Below are positions 40,851 to 49,312 of a DNA stretch of 64,000 nt, piece by piece. The stretch comes from Amycolatopsis camponoti (GTDB lineage Bacteria; Actinomycetota; Actinomycetes; Mycobacteriales; Pseudonocardiaceae). The DNA is taken from assembly GCF_902497555.1 (NCBI RefSeq), contig NZ_CABVGP010000002.1, positions 1,004,501 through 1,068,500 of the forward strand, given 5' to 3'. Below the pieces are notes generated by a model. It was given only the letters and a program-made list of their open reading frames with translations. It did not search any database and was not told the origin of the DNA. The position numbers were made by a program, and so were the translations under genes. How positions within the stretch are numbered: position 1 is the first letter of the stretch; each line of letters opens with the position of its first letter.

Positions 40851-41805
40851 GCACGACTTTGCCGGCCGCGCGGCCCGCGTGGAGGTGGCCGATGGCGGCG
40901 GCGACGTCGGCGAGGGGGTACGTCCGGTCGAGCGCCGGGGTGAGCTTCCCGGCTTCGATCAGGTCTCGCAGGACTTCGAGGTCTTCGCCGCGCACGCGGG
41001 AGACGAGCCCGCACAAGCGGTGCCGGACGAACGGGTTCAGCAGCGCCGCCCGGAACACCCGCTGGATGCCGCCGAGCCACCGGCCGCCGTTTTCGCCGCC
41101 GGCGATCACGAGCGTGCCGCGCGGGGTCAGCGCCCGGCGCAGGGTGGTCAGCGAGCGCAGGCCGGCGGTGTCGACGATCAGGTCGTACTGCCGCGCCGCG
41201 ATGTCCTCGCGCGTGTAGTCGACGACGTGCTCGGCGCCGAGGGTGCGGACCAGGTCCGTCTTGGCGGTGCTGCACACCCCCGTGACCTCCGCGCCGAAGG
41301 CCCTGGCCAGTTGCACCGCGAAGGTGCCGATGCCACCCGCCGCCCCGATGACCAGGACGCGCTGCCCGGGCCGGACGCGGCCGGCGTCGCGCAGGGCCTG
41401 CAGGGCGGTGCCGCCGGAAACCAGGACGGCCGCTGCCTGCTCGAAGGAGAGACGGGCGGGTTTCGCTGCCACGAGGTCCTGCTTCGCGACGGCGTACTCG
41501 GCGAAGGCGCCTTCGCAGACGCCGAACACCTCGTCACCCGGGCGGACCCGCGTGACGCCGTCGCCGGTTTCCTCGACGGTGCCGGCGAAGTCGAGGCCCC
41601 GCACCGGCAGCTTCGGCCGGCGCAGCCCGAAACCCAGCAGGCGCAGCAGGTACGGGTGCCCGGTGGTCAGGTGCCGCACGCCCGGGTCGACGCCGGCCGC
41701 GTGCACGCGCACGAGGACCTCGCCGGCACCGGGCGACGGTCTGGCGGTGTCGCGGAACTCGAGGACGTCCGGGCTGCCGTAGCGGTCTTGGACGATCGCT
41801 TTCAT
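40840..41805 (-). CDS. Zinc-independent NAD(P)-dependent MDR oxidoreductase (quinone reductase type)
   Basis: The 321-residue product starts MKAIVQDRYGSPDVLEFRDT and has GLDFAGTVEETGDGVTRVRP, the nucleotide motif VLVIGAAGGIGTFAVQLARA and VRGEDLEVLRDLIEAGKLTP. It lacks zinc-binding Cys at the catalytic position, so it fits the quinone oxidoreductase branch. It is the last gene of a three-gene unit with a membrane protein and a small XRE regulator; each pair overlaps by 4 bases, so the three proteins are made together. GGAGGAGTCACC precedes its ATG. Confidence 0.88.
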   Translation of the reverse strand: MKAIVQDRYGSPDVLEFRDTARPSPGAGEVLVRVHAAGVDPGVRHLTTGHPYLLRLLGFGLRRPKLPVRGLDFAGTVEETGDGVTRVRPGDEVFGVCEGAFAEYAVAKQDLVAAKPARLSFEQAAAVLVSGGTALQALRDAGRVRPGQRVLVIGAAGGIGTFAVQLARAFGAEVTGVCSTAKTDLVRTLGAEHVVDYTREDIAARQYDLIVDTAGLRSLTTLRRALTPRGTLVIAGGENGGRWLGGIQRVFRAALLNPFVRHRLCGLVSRVRGEDLEVLRDLIEAGKLTPALDRTYPLADVAAAIGHLHAGRAAGKVVLTA

Positions 41806-42017
41806 GGTGACTCCTCCGGGTACTGGAACACTTCTTCGAGCGGGACTCCGAACACGTGCGCGATCTGGAACGCCATCTCGAGCGACGGCGAATAGCGGCC
41901 CTGCTCGATCGCGATGACGGTCTGGCGGGTGACGCCGATCCGGGCGGCGAGGTCGGCCTGGGTCATCTGGCCGTGCGCGAACCGGAGGGCGCGGAGCGAG
42001 TTGGTCACGCGGGTCAC
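41802..42017 (-). CDS. Small XRE-type helix-turn-helix regulator
   Basis: The 71-residue product is almost only an HTH: RALRFAHGQMTQADLAARIG, VTRQTVIAIEQGRYSPSLEM, AFQIAHVFGVPLEEVFQYPE. This is the short Xre form usually paired with a small membrane protein. The start GTG 42017 overlaps the membrane gene stop (GTGA) and its stop overlaps the dehydrogenase ATG. It probably represses the unit through the inverted repeats at 42458-42512. Confidence 0.9.
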   Translation of the reverse strand: MTRVTNSLRALRFAHGQMTQADLAARIGVTRQTVIAIEQGRYSPSLEMAFQIAHVFGVPLEEVFQYPEESP

Positions 42018-42436
42018 CACGGCTGGAAACCCCGGCGGTAGGCGAAGATCCGGGCGACCGACCCGAGGATCGCCGAGAGCGTGAAGGCCAGGTGGACGGC
42101 GTTGGCGATCCAGAAGTACGGCGCCTCGGCCATGGCCAGCAGCAGGGCCGCGACGGCGCCGATGACGACGAACGAATGGCCGACGTACTCGCCGAACCGG
42201 CCGATCTCGCGATCGCGCTGGTCCTTCCCGCCGTCGCGGGAGATCATCGCGGCGAGGATGCTCGCCACGATCGCCGCCGCGATGGACGCGCCGATCGTCC
42301 CCAGCATGGGCGCGATGTAGGGGACTTCGGCCAGTGGCCGCCCGCCGGCCCGGCCGAGGATCAGGACGACGTAGACCGCGTAGCTCGCTATCGCGCAGAT
42401 CCCGAGGATCCAGGCGCGTTTCTCTTCGTGGGGCAC
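42014..42436 (-). CDS. Small four-helix membrane protein
   Basis: The 140-residue protein has four hydrophobic helices (AWILGICAIASYAVYVVLIL; IGASIAAAIVASILAAMI; FVVIGAVAALLLAMAEAPYF; LAFTLSAILGSVARIFAYRR). It resembles DUF2178-like membrane partners of short Xre regulators, which are thought to sense membrane state. First gene of the unit, GTG start with CGGGAG 7 bases upstream and a clear sigma-A-like promoter before it. Confidence 0.82.
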   Translation of the reverse strand: MPHEEKRAWILGICAIASYAVYVVLILGRAGGRPLAEVPYIAPMLGTIGASIAAAIVASILAAMISRDGGKDQRDREIGRFGEYVGHSFVVIGAVAALLLAMAEAPYFWIANAVHLAFTLSAILGSVARIFAYRRGFQPW

Positions 42437-42457
42437 GGCTCGCTCCCGTGTAAAGCA

Positions 42458-42512
42458 ACTTTGACATCCCCAAGGTAAAGCAGAACAGACATCGTGTCAA
42501 AGTTTCTTGACA
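42458..42512 (-). promoter_or_regulatory. Promoter with inverted repeats for the membrane protein/Xre/dehydrogenase unit
   Basis: On the minus strand TTGACA (42500-42495), a 17-base spacer and TACCTT (42477-42472) form a near-consensus promoter. ACTTTGACA at 42458-42466 and TGTCAAAGT at 42495-42503 are exact inverted repeats that flank the -10 and cover the -35. TGTCAA/TTGACA also forms a second dyad at 42495-42512. This fits autorepression by the Xre protein. Confidence 0.65.
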
Positions 42513-42533
42513 TGAGAAAATCTTCGGCGAGGG

Positions 42534-42560
42534 TGTCCAAGGCGGCGTCGGCCGTTCGTA
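42534..42560 (+). promoter_or_regulatory. Candidate ECF42 promoter of the yciI-sigma unit
   Basis: TGTCCA at 42534-42539 and CGTA at 42557-42560 are 17 bases apart, 38 bases before the YCII start. The arrangement matches the site at 38538-38565. Confidence 0.45.
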
Positions 42561-42597
42561 GTCACCGCGTACGACAACCGAGCCACCGGAGGATCCC

Positions 42598-42948
42598 GTG
42601 AAGTACCTGATGCTGATCAACGCCTCGCTCGACGCGGACGGCGCGCCCACCGGCTGCAGCACGCCCGAGGACTGGATGCTGTTCGACAAGTCCATGAAGG
42701 ACGCCGGCGTCCACGTCGGCGGGAACTCGCTCGCCGACTTCACCACCGCCGCCGCGGTCCGCGTCGACGAGCACGGCGAGCGGATCGTCACCGACGGGCC
42801 GTTCGCCGAGTCCCGGGAGGTGCTCGGCGGCTACTTCGTCGTCGACGTACCGGACTTCGACGTCGCGCTCGACTGGGCGGCGCGCTGCCCCGGCGCCCGC
42901 GACGGCGGGCACATCGTCGTCCGGCCGCTCGCTTCCTACGGGGACTGA
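42598..42948 (+). CDS. YCII/DGPF family protein
   Basis: The 116-residue product starts with VKYLMLINASLDADGAPTGC and has RIVTDGPFAESREVLGGYFV, the DGPF motif. It is 5 bases upstream of the ECF42 sigma gene, the standard pairing of that sigma group. GTG start with CCGGAGGATCCC upstream. It may be both a target and a partner of the sigma factor. Confidence 0.9.
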   Translation: MKYLMLINASLDADGAPTGCSTPEDWMLFDKSMKDAGVHVGGNSLADFTTAAAVRVDEHGERIVTDGPFAESREVLGGYFVVDVPDFDVALDWAARCPGARDGGHIVVRPLASYGD

Positions 42949-42953
42949 CGGCG

Positions 42954-44189
42954 GTGGAGGGGCGGGCGGCGGTCGAAGCCGTGTTCCGGGAGGAGCGCGG
43001 GCTGCTGCTCGCCGCGCTCGTGCGCCGGTTCGGCGACCTCGACCTGGCCGAAGAGGTGACGTCGGAAGCCATCGAGGCCGCGCTGGTGCACTGGCCCGTC
43101 GACGGCGTGCCGCCGAATCCGGGCGCCTGGCTGATGACGACCGCGCGGCGCAAGGCCGTGGACCGGCTGCGCCGCGACCAGGCCTACGCGGCCCGGCTCG
43201 CGGTGCTGCAGGTCGAGGCCGACCGCGCGGCGCCCGCCCCGCCGTCCGACGGCGGCCTGCCCGACGAGCGGCTCCAGCTGTTCTTCACGTGCGCCCACCC
43301 CGCGTTGCCCGCGGAGGACCGGACGGCGCTGACCCTGCGCTGCCTGGCCGGGCTGACGACACCGGAGGTGGCGCGCGCGTTCCTGGTGCCCAGCGCGACG
43401 ATGGGCAAGCGGATCGTGCGGGCGAAGAACCGGATCCGCGCGGCCCGGATCCCGTTCCGGGTGCCGGACGCCGCCGAGCTGCCCGGCCGGCTGCCGGGCG
43501 TGCTCCAGGTCGTCTACTCGATCTTCACCGAGGGGTACGCGGCCAGTTCCGGCCCGGACCTGCAGCGGCTCGACCTGGCCGAGGAGGCGATCCGGCTGGC
43601 CCGGATCCTGCGCCGGCTCCTGCCGGGGGAGCGGGAGGTCGCGGGCCTGCTGGCGCTGATGCTCCTGATCCACGCGCGCCGCGACGCCCGCACGGGTCCG
43701 GACGGCGACCTGGTGCTCCTCGACGACCAGGACCGCGGCCGCTGGGACGGCGCGATGATCTCGGAGGGGACGTCCCTGGTCGAGGTCGCGCTGACCGGCG
43801 GGCCCCCGGGGCTGTACGGCGTCCAGGCGGCGATCGCGGCCCTGCACGACGAGGCACCGGACGTTTCCCGGACCGACTGGCCGCAGATCGTGGCGCTGTA
43901 CGACATCCTGCGCGGGCTGGCACCGTCCCCGGTGGTGGAGCTGAACCGAGCGGTGGCGGTGGCGATGCGCGACGGCCCGGCAGCGGGGCTGGTCCTGCTC
44001 GAATCGCTGGCGGAGGAGCCCCGGCTGCGCGAGTACAGCCCGTTCCCGGCGGCCCGGGGAGACCTCCTCACCCGAGCGGGCCGCCACACCGAAGCGGCGG
44101 CCGCGTACGAAGAGGCGCTGGCGTTGGCGGGCACGGAACCGGAGCGCGCCCACCTGCGCCGCCGCCTGGCCGAGTGCCCGAAGCCGTGA
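42954..44189 (+). CDS. ECF42-type sigma factor with C-terminal helical extension
   Basis: The 411-residue protein holds sigma region 2 (LLLAALVRRFGDLDLAEEVT; PGAWLMTTARRKAVDRLRRD) and region 4 (LRCLAGLTTPEVARAFLVPS), then a long C-terminal helical domain with TPR-like repeats (IVALYDILRGLAPSPVVELN). This domain layout, plus the YCII neighbour, identifies ECF42. No anti-sigma gene is present; in this group the C-terminal domain is thought to control activity. GTG start 5 bases after the YCII stop. Confidence 0.92.
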   Translation: MEGRAAVEAVFREERGLLLAALVRRFGDLDLAEEVTSEAIEAALVHWPVDGVPPNPGAWLMTTARRKAVDRLRRDQAYAARLAVLQVEADRAAPAPPSDGGLPDERLQLFFTCAHPALPAEDRTALTLRCLAGLTTPEVARAFLVPSATMGKRIVRAKNRIRAARIPFRVPDAAELPGRLPGVLQVVYSIFTEGYAASSGPDLQRLDLAEEAIRLARILRRLLPGEREVAGLLALMLLIHARRDARTGPDGDLVLLDDQDRGRWDGAMISEGTSLVEVALTGGPPGLYGVQAAIAALHDEAPDVSRTDWPQIVALYDILRGLAPSPVVELNRAVAVAMRDGPAAGLVLLESLAEEPRLREYSPFPAARGDLLTRAGRHTEAAAAYEEALALAGTEPERAHLRRRLAECPKP

Positions 44190-44234
44190 ATGGTCCATTG
44201 AGAGACCCAGAGTCCTTTGATGGGCCATTCACGG
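44184..44234. terminator. Long hairpin between convergent genes
   Basis: CCGTGAATGGTCCAT (44184-44198) pairs with ATGGGCCATTCACGG (44220-44234) with one G-U pair and further pairing possible inside. The left arm includes the stop codon of the sigma gene. The GTGAATGG...CCATTCAC form looks like another dispersed palindrome of these genomes. Confidence 0.7.
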
Positions 44235-44334
44235 ACTTGAGGGCCGAGGGTGCCTTCACGGCATCCGGCCCGGGCGTGCGGTCACCCGGAACTGTCGGTG
44301 CCCCAGGGTAAAGTGGATACCGGGGGCCGGAGGC

Positions 44335-44952
44335 CTACGCGGGTGCGCGCAGCGCCGCCACCGCGGGGGCGAACATCGTCGCCTTGATCGCGCCCAGCGT
44401 GCCCTTGTCCTTGCCCGCCAACGCTTCGACCCGCTCGGAAGCCACCTTCACCACGTCACCCTCGGCGGCGATCTCGTCCACCAGCCCCAAGGACAAAGCG
44501 TCCGCGCCGCCGAACCGGCGTCCCGTCGTCATCGACGCGATCGCCGCCGCCGGCGTCAGCTTGCCCTGGATCAACGCCGCCATCCCCGGCGTGAACGGGA
44601 TGTTGATGTCCGCCTCGGGGAAGCAGAAGTAGCCCCGATCGCCGCGCATCACGCGGAAGTCGTGCGCCATCGCCAGCATCGCGCCCGCGCCGAACGCGTG
44701 GCCGTTGACCGCCGCGACCGTCGGCACCGGCAGCGTCAGCACGCGCGCGAACAGCTCCTGCACCTCGGCGACGTACTCGGCCGCCTTGTCCCCGTTGGCC
44801 ATGAGCCAGTCGAGGTCGAGGCCGTTCGAGTAGAACTTGCCGCCGCCGGTGGTCACCAGCACGTCGTCCACATCGTCCAAAGTGGAATGGACGCGCTGCA
44901 GCCAGTCCGGTGAGAAGCGGTTTTCGTCGTCGCCCAAGTGCAGAACGGTCAA
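44335..44952 (-). CDS. Enoyl-CoA hydratase/isomerase family protein (short)
   Basis: The 205-residue crotonase-fold protein has VLVTTGGGKFYSNGLDLDWL, VAAVNGHAFGAGAMLAMAHD and PEADINIPFTPGMAALIQGK, with the oxyanion-hole peptides of the family but a shorter C-terminus than the usual 260 residues. Substrate unknown; related to delta3,2-enoyl-CoA isomerases. The TTG at 44952 with GAGAAGGAC upstream overlaps the tetR stop (TTGA). The TetR gene just before it probably controls both. Confidence 0.85.
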   Translation of the reverse strand: MTVLHLGDDENRFSPDWLQRVHSTLDDVDDVLVTTGGGKFYSNGLDLDWLMANGDKAAEYVAEVQELFARVLTLPVPTVAAVNGHAFGAGAMLAMAHDFRVMRGDRGYFCFPEADINIPFTPGMAALIQGKLTPAAAIASMTTGRRFGGADALSLGLVDEIAAEGDVVKVASERVEALAGKDKGTLGAIKATMFAPAVAALRAPA

Positions 44953-45542
44953 GGTCGGTCCTTCTCTCGAGGGGGCACGGTCAGCACGGCTCGCACGGCG
45001 GCGGCCAGCCGCTCCCGCACCAGGGGGTCGGTGATGTCCCGCCGGAAGAACGCGGTCGGCAGGTCGACGACGCAGGTGGTGATCACCTCGACGGCCAGTC
45101 CGTCGCCGCGGTCCCACACCCGGCGCGCCAGCCGCACGAGCAGCGCGACCAGGCGTTTGTCCAGCGCGTGCAACGCCTCCGCCAGCTCGTCCGGCAGTTC
45201 CGGCCCGAACAGCCGGTCGCCCCGCACCCGGAGCAGCATCCGGGCCCCGTCGGGACGCAGCAACGCGAACTCCGCCGGGGTGTCCGCGGCCGCGACGACG
45301 GCTTCCACCGGCGAGGAAGCGGCGTCCACCCGCGAGGTCTGCAGGTCCAGGAACGCGGTCGCCGCACGCAGCCAGACCTGGGCCAGCAACGCGCTGAGCG
45401 ACCCGAACGCGTGGTAGATCGTCCCGTTCGGCACGCCCGCGGCGGTGGCCAGGCCACGCACGGTGACCTCTCCCGACGACGCGACCAGCCGTTCGGCGAC
45501 GTCGAGGAGCGCGTCGAGGTCGTGGACGCGGGGGCGGGGCAT
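44949..45542 (-). CDS. TetR family transcriptional regulator
   Basis: The 197-residue product has the TetR HTH: LDALLDVAERLVASSGEVTV, RGLATAAGVPNGTIYHAFGS. The C-terminal ligand domain is long and hydrophobic. It is coupled to the enoyl-CoA hydratase gene by a 4-base overlap and divergent from an ArsC-family gene, so it may respond to an acyl-CoA. The ATG at 45542 is preferred because it has the usual N-terminal length; a further GTG frame start is at 45572. A CACGTG-centred dyad is just upstream. Confidence 0.88.
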   Translation of the reverse strand: MPRPRVHDLDALLDVAERLVASSGEVTVRGLATAAGVPNGTIYHAFGSLSALLAQVWLRAATAFLDLQTSRVDAASSPVEAVVAAADTPAEFALLRPDGARMLLRVRGDRLFGPELPDELAEALHALDKRLVALLVRLARRVWDRGDGLAVEVITTCVVDLPTAFFRRDITDPLVRERLAAAVRAVLTVPPREKDRP

Positions 45543-45557
45543 GCCGCGACCGTAACA

Positions 45558-45569
45558 GAACACGTGCTC
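45558..45569. promoter_or_regulatory. Dyad GAACACGTGCTC, candidate TetR operator
   Basis: Ten of twelve bases are symmetric around CACGTG, in the 53-base gap between divergent tetR and the ArsC-family gene, 16 bases from the tetR start. Confidence 0.4.
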
Positions 45570-45595
45570 CAAAACCAGGGCGGTAAGCTGCCGCC

Positions 45596-45949
45596 GTGGA
45601 GATCTGGGTCAACCCGGCGTGCGCGAAGTGCCGGTCCGCCGTGTCGCTGTTGGACGAAGCCGGTGCGCAGTACACCGTGCGCCGCTACCTCGAGGACCCG
45701 CCGACCGCGAAGGAAGTGAAGGCCGTCCTGAAGCGGCTCGGCCTGGAGCCGTGGGACATCACGCGCACCGCCGAGCCGATCGCGAAGGAGCTGGGCCTCA
45801 AGACGTGGGGCCGCACCCCGGCCGACCGCGCACGCTGGATCGAGGCTCTCAGCGAGCACCCGAAGCTGATCCAGCGCCCGATCATCACGGCCGACGACGG
45901 CACGACGGTCGTCGCCCGCGACCCCGAAACGGTGCGCTCGGTCCTTTAA
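45596..45949 (+). CDS. ArsC/Spx-family glutaredoxin-fold protein
   Basis: The 117-residue product has the CX2C motif in NPACAKCRSAVSLLDEAGAQ and the ArsC end KLIQRPIITADDGTTVVARD. Such proteins are arsenate reductases or YffB-like redox proteins; no ars genes are near, so arsenate reduction is unproven. GTG start, leader of at most about 40 bases. It overlaps the convergent threonine-synthase-like gene by 4 bases. Confidence 0.88.
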   Translation: MEIWVNPACAKCRSAVSLLDEAGAQYTVRRYLEDPPTAKEVKAVLKRLGLEPWDITRTAEPIAKELGLKTWGRTPADRARWIEALSEHPKLIQRPIITADDGTTVVARDPETVRSVL

Positions 45950-47157
45950 GGAATGCGGCCGTCCCGGGGCAGCAGCGGGACGTCGAGGGGCACCGTCTCC
46001 GGGTACTTGATCCCGGCGCCGGTGTTCAAGACCACGACGTCCTCGTCGCCGGAAAGCCACCCCGACGAGCGCAGGTGCCGCAGCGCGGCGAAGCACGCCC
46101 CACCCTCGGGACAGATGAACGTGCCCTCGAAGGTGGTCAGTTCCCGTTGCGCCGCGAGCAGTTCCTCGTCGGTGACGGCCACGGCGGTCCCGTCCGTGGC
46201 GTAAACGGCGTCGAGCACCAGGAAGTCGCCCAGCGCCTTGGGCACGGTGATACCGAACGCGACGGTCCGGGCGTCCGGGAACGGCACGCTCTCCCGGTCG
46301 CCCCGCTCGAACGCGGTGACGATCGGCGCGCACCCGGTCGCCTGGACGGCGACGAGCCGCGGCAGCGGACCGGAAACCCAGCCCAGCTCGCGCATTTCCA
46401 GCAAAGCCTTGTAGATCCCGATGATCCCGACCCCGCCGCCGGTGGGGTAGAGGATGACGTCGGGCAGCCGCCAGCCGAACTGCTCGGCGATCTCGTACCC
46501 CATCGTCTTCTTGCCCTCGATGCGGTACGGCTCCTTCAGCGTCGAGACGTCCTGCACACCCGGACGCCGCGGAACCGCCGCGGCCACGAGCTTCCCCGCG
46601 TCGCCGATGAGACCGTCCACCCGGTACAGCTCGGCCCCTGCCGCGACGCACTCGCGCATGGTGATCGCCGGGGCGTCGTCCGGCATCGCGATCAGGCTCG
46701 ACAGGCCCGCGCGCGCCGCGTACAGCGCCCACGCCGCGCCCGCGTTGCCGTTCGTCGGCATCGCGATCCCGCCGACACCCAGCTCCGCCGCCCGCGAGAC
46801 GCCGACCGCGGCGCCCCGGGCCTTGAACGTGCCGGTCGGGACCAGGCCCTCGTCCTTCATCCACAGCCGCGAAAGCCCCAGCTCGCGGCCGTAGCGCGGC
46901 AGGCGCAGCAACGGCGTCATGCCCTCGCCCAGGCTCACGACCCGCTCGGGGGAGCGCACCGGCAGCACCTCGTGGTAGCGCCACAGCGTCGGCTCGCGCC
47001 CGGAGATCTCCTTCGGCGTCACGGCTTCGCGGACACCGTCGAGGTCGTAGCGCGCCAGCAGCGGCGCACCGGACGGCGAGAGTCCCTGGACGGCGTCGGC
47101 CTCGAAGCGCTCGCCGGTCCGGGAGCATTCGAGGTGGCTGAGGAACGAGTACGGCAC
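45946..47157 (-). CDS. Threonine synthase-like PLP enzyme
   Basis: The 403-residue fold II PLP enzyme starts MPYSFLSHLECSRTGERFEA and has the PLP lysine in PTGTFKARGAAVG, MPTNGNAGAAWALYAARAGL, and LYPTGGGVGIIGIYKALLEM. It would convert O-phosphohomoserine to threonine. The N-terminal Cys-containing leader (HLECSRTGERF) is typical of the ThrC-like paralogue. A second housekeeping thrC should lie elsewhere near hom/thrB. GTG 47157 follows GGAGGCGCC, 11 bases after the EXPERA protein gene. Confidence 0.85.
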   Translation of the reverse strand: MPYSFLSHLECSRTGERFEADAVQGLSPSGAPLLARYDLDGVREAVTPKEISGREPTLWRYHEVLPVRSPERVVSLGEGMTPLLRLPRYGRELGLSRLWMKDEGLVPTGTFKARGAAVGVSRAAELGVGGIAMPTNGNAGAAWALYAARAGLSSLIAMPDDAPAITMRECVAAGAELYRVDGLIGDAGKLVAAAVPRRPGVQDVSTLKEPYRIEGKKTMGYEIAEQFGWRLPDVILYPTGGGVGIIGIYKALLEMRELGWVSGPLPRLVAVQATGCAPIVTAFERGDRESVPFPDARTVAFGITVPKALGDFLVLDAVYATDGTAVAVTDEELLAAQRELTTFEGTFICPEGGACFAALRHLRSSGWLSGDEDVVVLNTGAGIKYPETVPLDVPLLPRDGRIP

Positions 47158-47168
47158 GGCGCCTCCGG

Positions 47169-47660
47169 TCAGAAACGGCGGGTGAAGGGGAGTGGCTTGC
47201 GCATCCGGACCAGCAGCAGGAGCGGCACCAGGACGTAGGGCAGGTTGAACGCGAGGAACTTCGCCGGGTTGCCGGTGCGGAACGCCGGGTCGCCGAAGAA
47301 CTCGACGCCGAACACGACGACCCCGGTCAGCGTGACGATCATCGTCGCGTAGATCACCGACGGCAGCTGGATCCAGTTGCGCCCGGTCAGCAGCGCGAAG
47401 ACGAGCACGACGTAGAACGGCATGTAGACGAACGCCGAGAGCCCGGTGACGATCCGCATCCAGTCCGGCGGGTGCATGAACAGCGCGTCGGCGTCGTGGG
47501 CGTACCAGTAGTTCGAGTTCACGAAGAAGTTGTCCGACGGCTTCGAGAAGTCGACGCCGACGGTCGGCAGCAGGTCGCTGATCAGCGACGTCACCGTGAA
47601 GGCCGAGAACAGCACCGCGAAGAAGACGTCGATCTTCCGGTCCCGCAGCGGCAGGTTCAT
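47169..47660 (-). CDS. EXPERA-domain-like integral membrane protein
   Basis: The 163-residue protein has four helices: KIDVFFAVLFSAFTVTSLIS, IVTGLSAFVYMPFYVVLVFA, LPSVIYATMIVTLTGVVVFG and AFNLPYVLVPLLLLVRMRKP. The pattern WYAHDADALFMHPPDWM before helix 2 resembles emopamil-binding/TM6SF-type domains (EXPERA), which occur in sterol isomerases. It starts 31 bases from the divergent DUF1295 protein, also a sterol-reductase-like family, and is followed by the threonine-synthase-like gene after 11 bases. Confidence 0.7.
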   Translation of the reverse strand: MNLPLRDRKIDVFFAVLFSAFTVTSLISDLLPTVGVDFSKPSDNFFVNSNYWYAHDADALFMHPPDWMRIVTGLSAFVYMPFYVVLVFALLTGRNWIQLPSVIYATMIVTLTGVVVFGVEFFGDPAFRTGNPAKFLAFNLPYVLVPLLLLVRMRKPLPFTRRF

Positions 47661-47690
47661 GAACGCGATCCTAGGTCCTATTGTGAGCGG

Positions 47691-48485
47691 ATGGACGCGC
47701 TGCGGGTCTGCCTGTACGTCTTCGCCGGGGTGACGCTCGGCACCTGGGTCATGTCGGTGCTGACCAGGGAGTATTCCTGGGTCGACCGGATCTGGTCGAT
47801 CGTCCCGGTCGTCTACGTGGCGATCTTCGCCGGCGCGGCCGGGTTCGGCGACGCCCGGCTCGACGTGATGTTCGCGCTGGTCACCCTGTGGGGGATCCGG
47901 CTGACGTTCAACTTCGCCCGGAAGGGTGGTTACGCCCGCGGCGGCGAGGACTACCGGTGGGCGGTGCTGCGCGAGCGGATGGCGCCGTGGCAGTTCCAGG
48001 TGTTCAACTTCTTCTTCATCTCGCTCTACCAGAACGCGATCCTGCTGCTGATCACGTTGCCCGCGTACACGGCCTTGGAGAACCGGGGCTCGTTCGGCGT
48101 GGCGGACGTCGTCGTCGCGGCGGTCTTCGCCGCGTTCCTCGTCGGCGAGACCGTCGCGGACCAGCAGCAGTGGGTGTTCCACCGGGAGAAGCACGCGGGC
48201 CGCGCTTCGACGCGGTTCCTGCAGGAGGGGCTGTTCCGCTGGTCGCGGCACCCGAACTTCTTCTTCGAGCAGGCGCAGTGGTGGGCGGTCGCGGCGTTCG
48301 GTGTCGTCGCGGGCGGTCTGCAGTGGACGGTCGCCGGCGCGGTGCTGCTCACGCTGCTGTTCGTCGGCTCGACGAAGTTCACCGAGAGCATCACCCGGTC
48401 GCGGTACCCGGAGTACGCGGACTACCAGCGCCGGACGTCCCCGGTGGTGCCGTGGCCGCCGAAGCGCGAACCCGCTCGCTCGTGA
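47691..48485 (+). CDS. DUF1295 steroid-5-alpha-reductase-like membrane protein
   Basis: The 264-residue protein has about six helices and the DUF1295 end [40 protein letters not shown]. Relatives reduce double bonds of lipids, possibly with NADPH. It is divergent from the EXPERA protein, and the two may modify a membrane lipid together. The ATG at 47691 is about 31 bases from the opposite gene, so its leader is very short. GTGA overlap with the nitrilase gene. Confidence 0.87.
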   Translation: MDALRVCLYVFAGVTLGTWVMSVLTREYSWVDRIWSIVPVVYVAIFAGAAGFGDARLDVMFALVTLWGIRLTFNFARKGGYARGGEDYRWAVLRERMAPWQFQVFNFFFISLYQNAILLLITLPAYTALENRGSFGVADVVVAAVFAAFLVGETVADQQQWVFHREKHAGRASTRFLQEGLFRWSRHPNFFFEQAQWWAVAAFGVVAGGLQWTVAGAVLLTLLFVGSTKFTESITRSRYPEYADYQRRTSPVVPWPPKREPARS

Positions 48486-49294
48486 CGGTCGTCGCCGCGC
48501 TGCAGATCGGGCCGGGCGCCGATCTGGAGCGGATCCTGGAGTTCGAAGCCGAAATCCGCGGCGCCTCCCTGGTCGTGCTGCCCGAAGCCGTGCTCGGCGA
48601 GTACCCGGGCCGGGTGCCGTTCCCGGAGTACTTCCGCGCGGCGGTGGCGGTCCCGGGGCCCGAGACGAGAGCACTGGCCGGTCTGGCGGCGCGGACCGGG
48701 GCGTCGCTCGTCGTCGGGGTAATCGAGCGGGACGGCTCGACGCTGTACAGCACGGCGGTGTTCCTCGACCCCTCGCTCGGGCTCGTCGCGAAGCACCGGA
48801 AGCTGGTCCCGACGGAACGCGAACGGCTCTTCTGGGGCCGCGGCGACGGCTCGACGCTCCCGGCGGTGCCGACGGCGGCGGGCCTGGCGGGCGCGGCGAT
48901 CTGCTGGGAGAACCACATGCCGCTGCTGCGCGCGGCGATGTACGCGAAGGGCGTGGAGATCTGGTGCGCCCCGACGGCGGACGACCGCGACGTCTGGCAA
49001 GCCTCGATGCGCCACATCGCCGACGAGGGCCGGTGTTTCGTGATCTCGGCCTGCCCGTACGAGTCGTCCGGTGCGGATCCCTTCCGCGGCGGGAGCGTGA
49101 TCGTCGGCCCGCTGGGAGACGTGCTGGCGGGCCCGCTGCGCGACGGCGAAGGCCTGATCACGGCATCGATCGACCTGGGGGAGATCGTGACGGCGAGGAA
49201 GAGCCTGGACGTCTCGGGTCACTACGCACGGCCGGACGTCTTCGCGCTGACCGTGGACGAGCGGCCCCGGGACGGCGTCACCTTCCTGCGGTGA
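48482..49294 (+). CDS. Nitrilase-superfamily carbon-nitrogen hydrolase
   Basis: The 270-residue product carries the Glu-Lys-Cys triad: Glu in [13 protein letters not shown], Lys in [15 protein letters not shown], and Cys in [18 protein letters not shown]. The CWENxMPL context belongs to true nitrilases (branch 1), which turn nitriles into acids. It is shorter than most branch 1 nitrilases (310-350 residues). Starts in the DUF1295 stop (GTGA). A nitrilase is not an obvious partner of a lipid reductase, so the pair may be only a transcriptional union. Confidence 0.87.
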   Translation: MTVVAALQIGPGADLERILEFEAEIRGASLVVLPEAVLGEYPGRVPFPEYFRAAVAVPGPETRALAGLAARTGASLVVGVIERDGSTLYSTAVFLDPSLGLVAKHRKLVPTERERLFWGRGDGSTLPAVPTAAGLAGAAICWENHMPLLRAAMYAKGVEIWCAPTADDRDVWQASMRHIADEGRCFVISACPYESSGADPFRGGSVIVGPLGDVLAGPLRDGEGLITASIDLGEIVTARKSLDVSGHYARPDVFALTVDERPRDGVTFLR

Positions 49295-49312
49295 GGCCGT
49301 CCCACACGGGAC

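Noticed and set aside
45946..47157. Primary threonine synthase
   Set aside because: Neighbours are an EXPERA protein and an ArsC-family gene, not hom or thrB, so it is listed as a threonine synthase-like paralogue.
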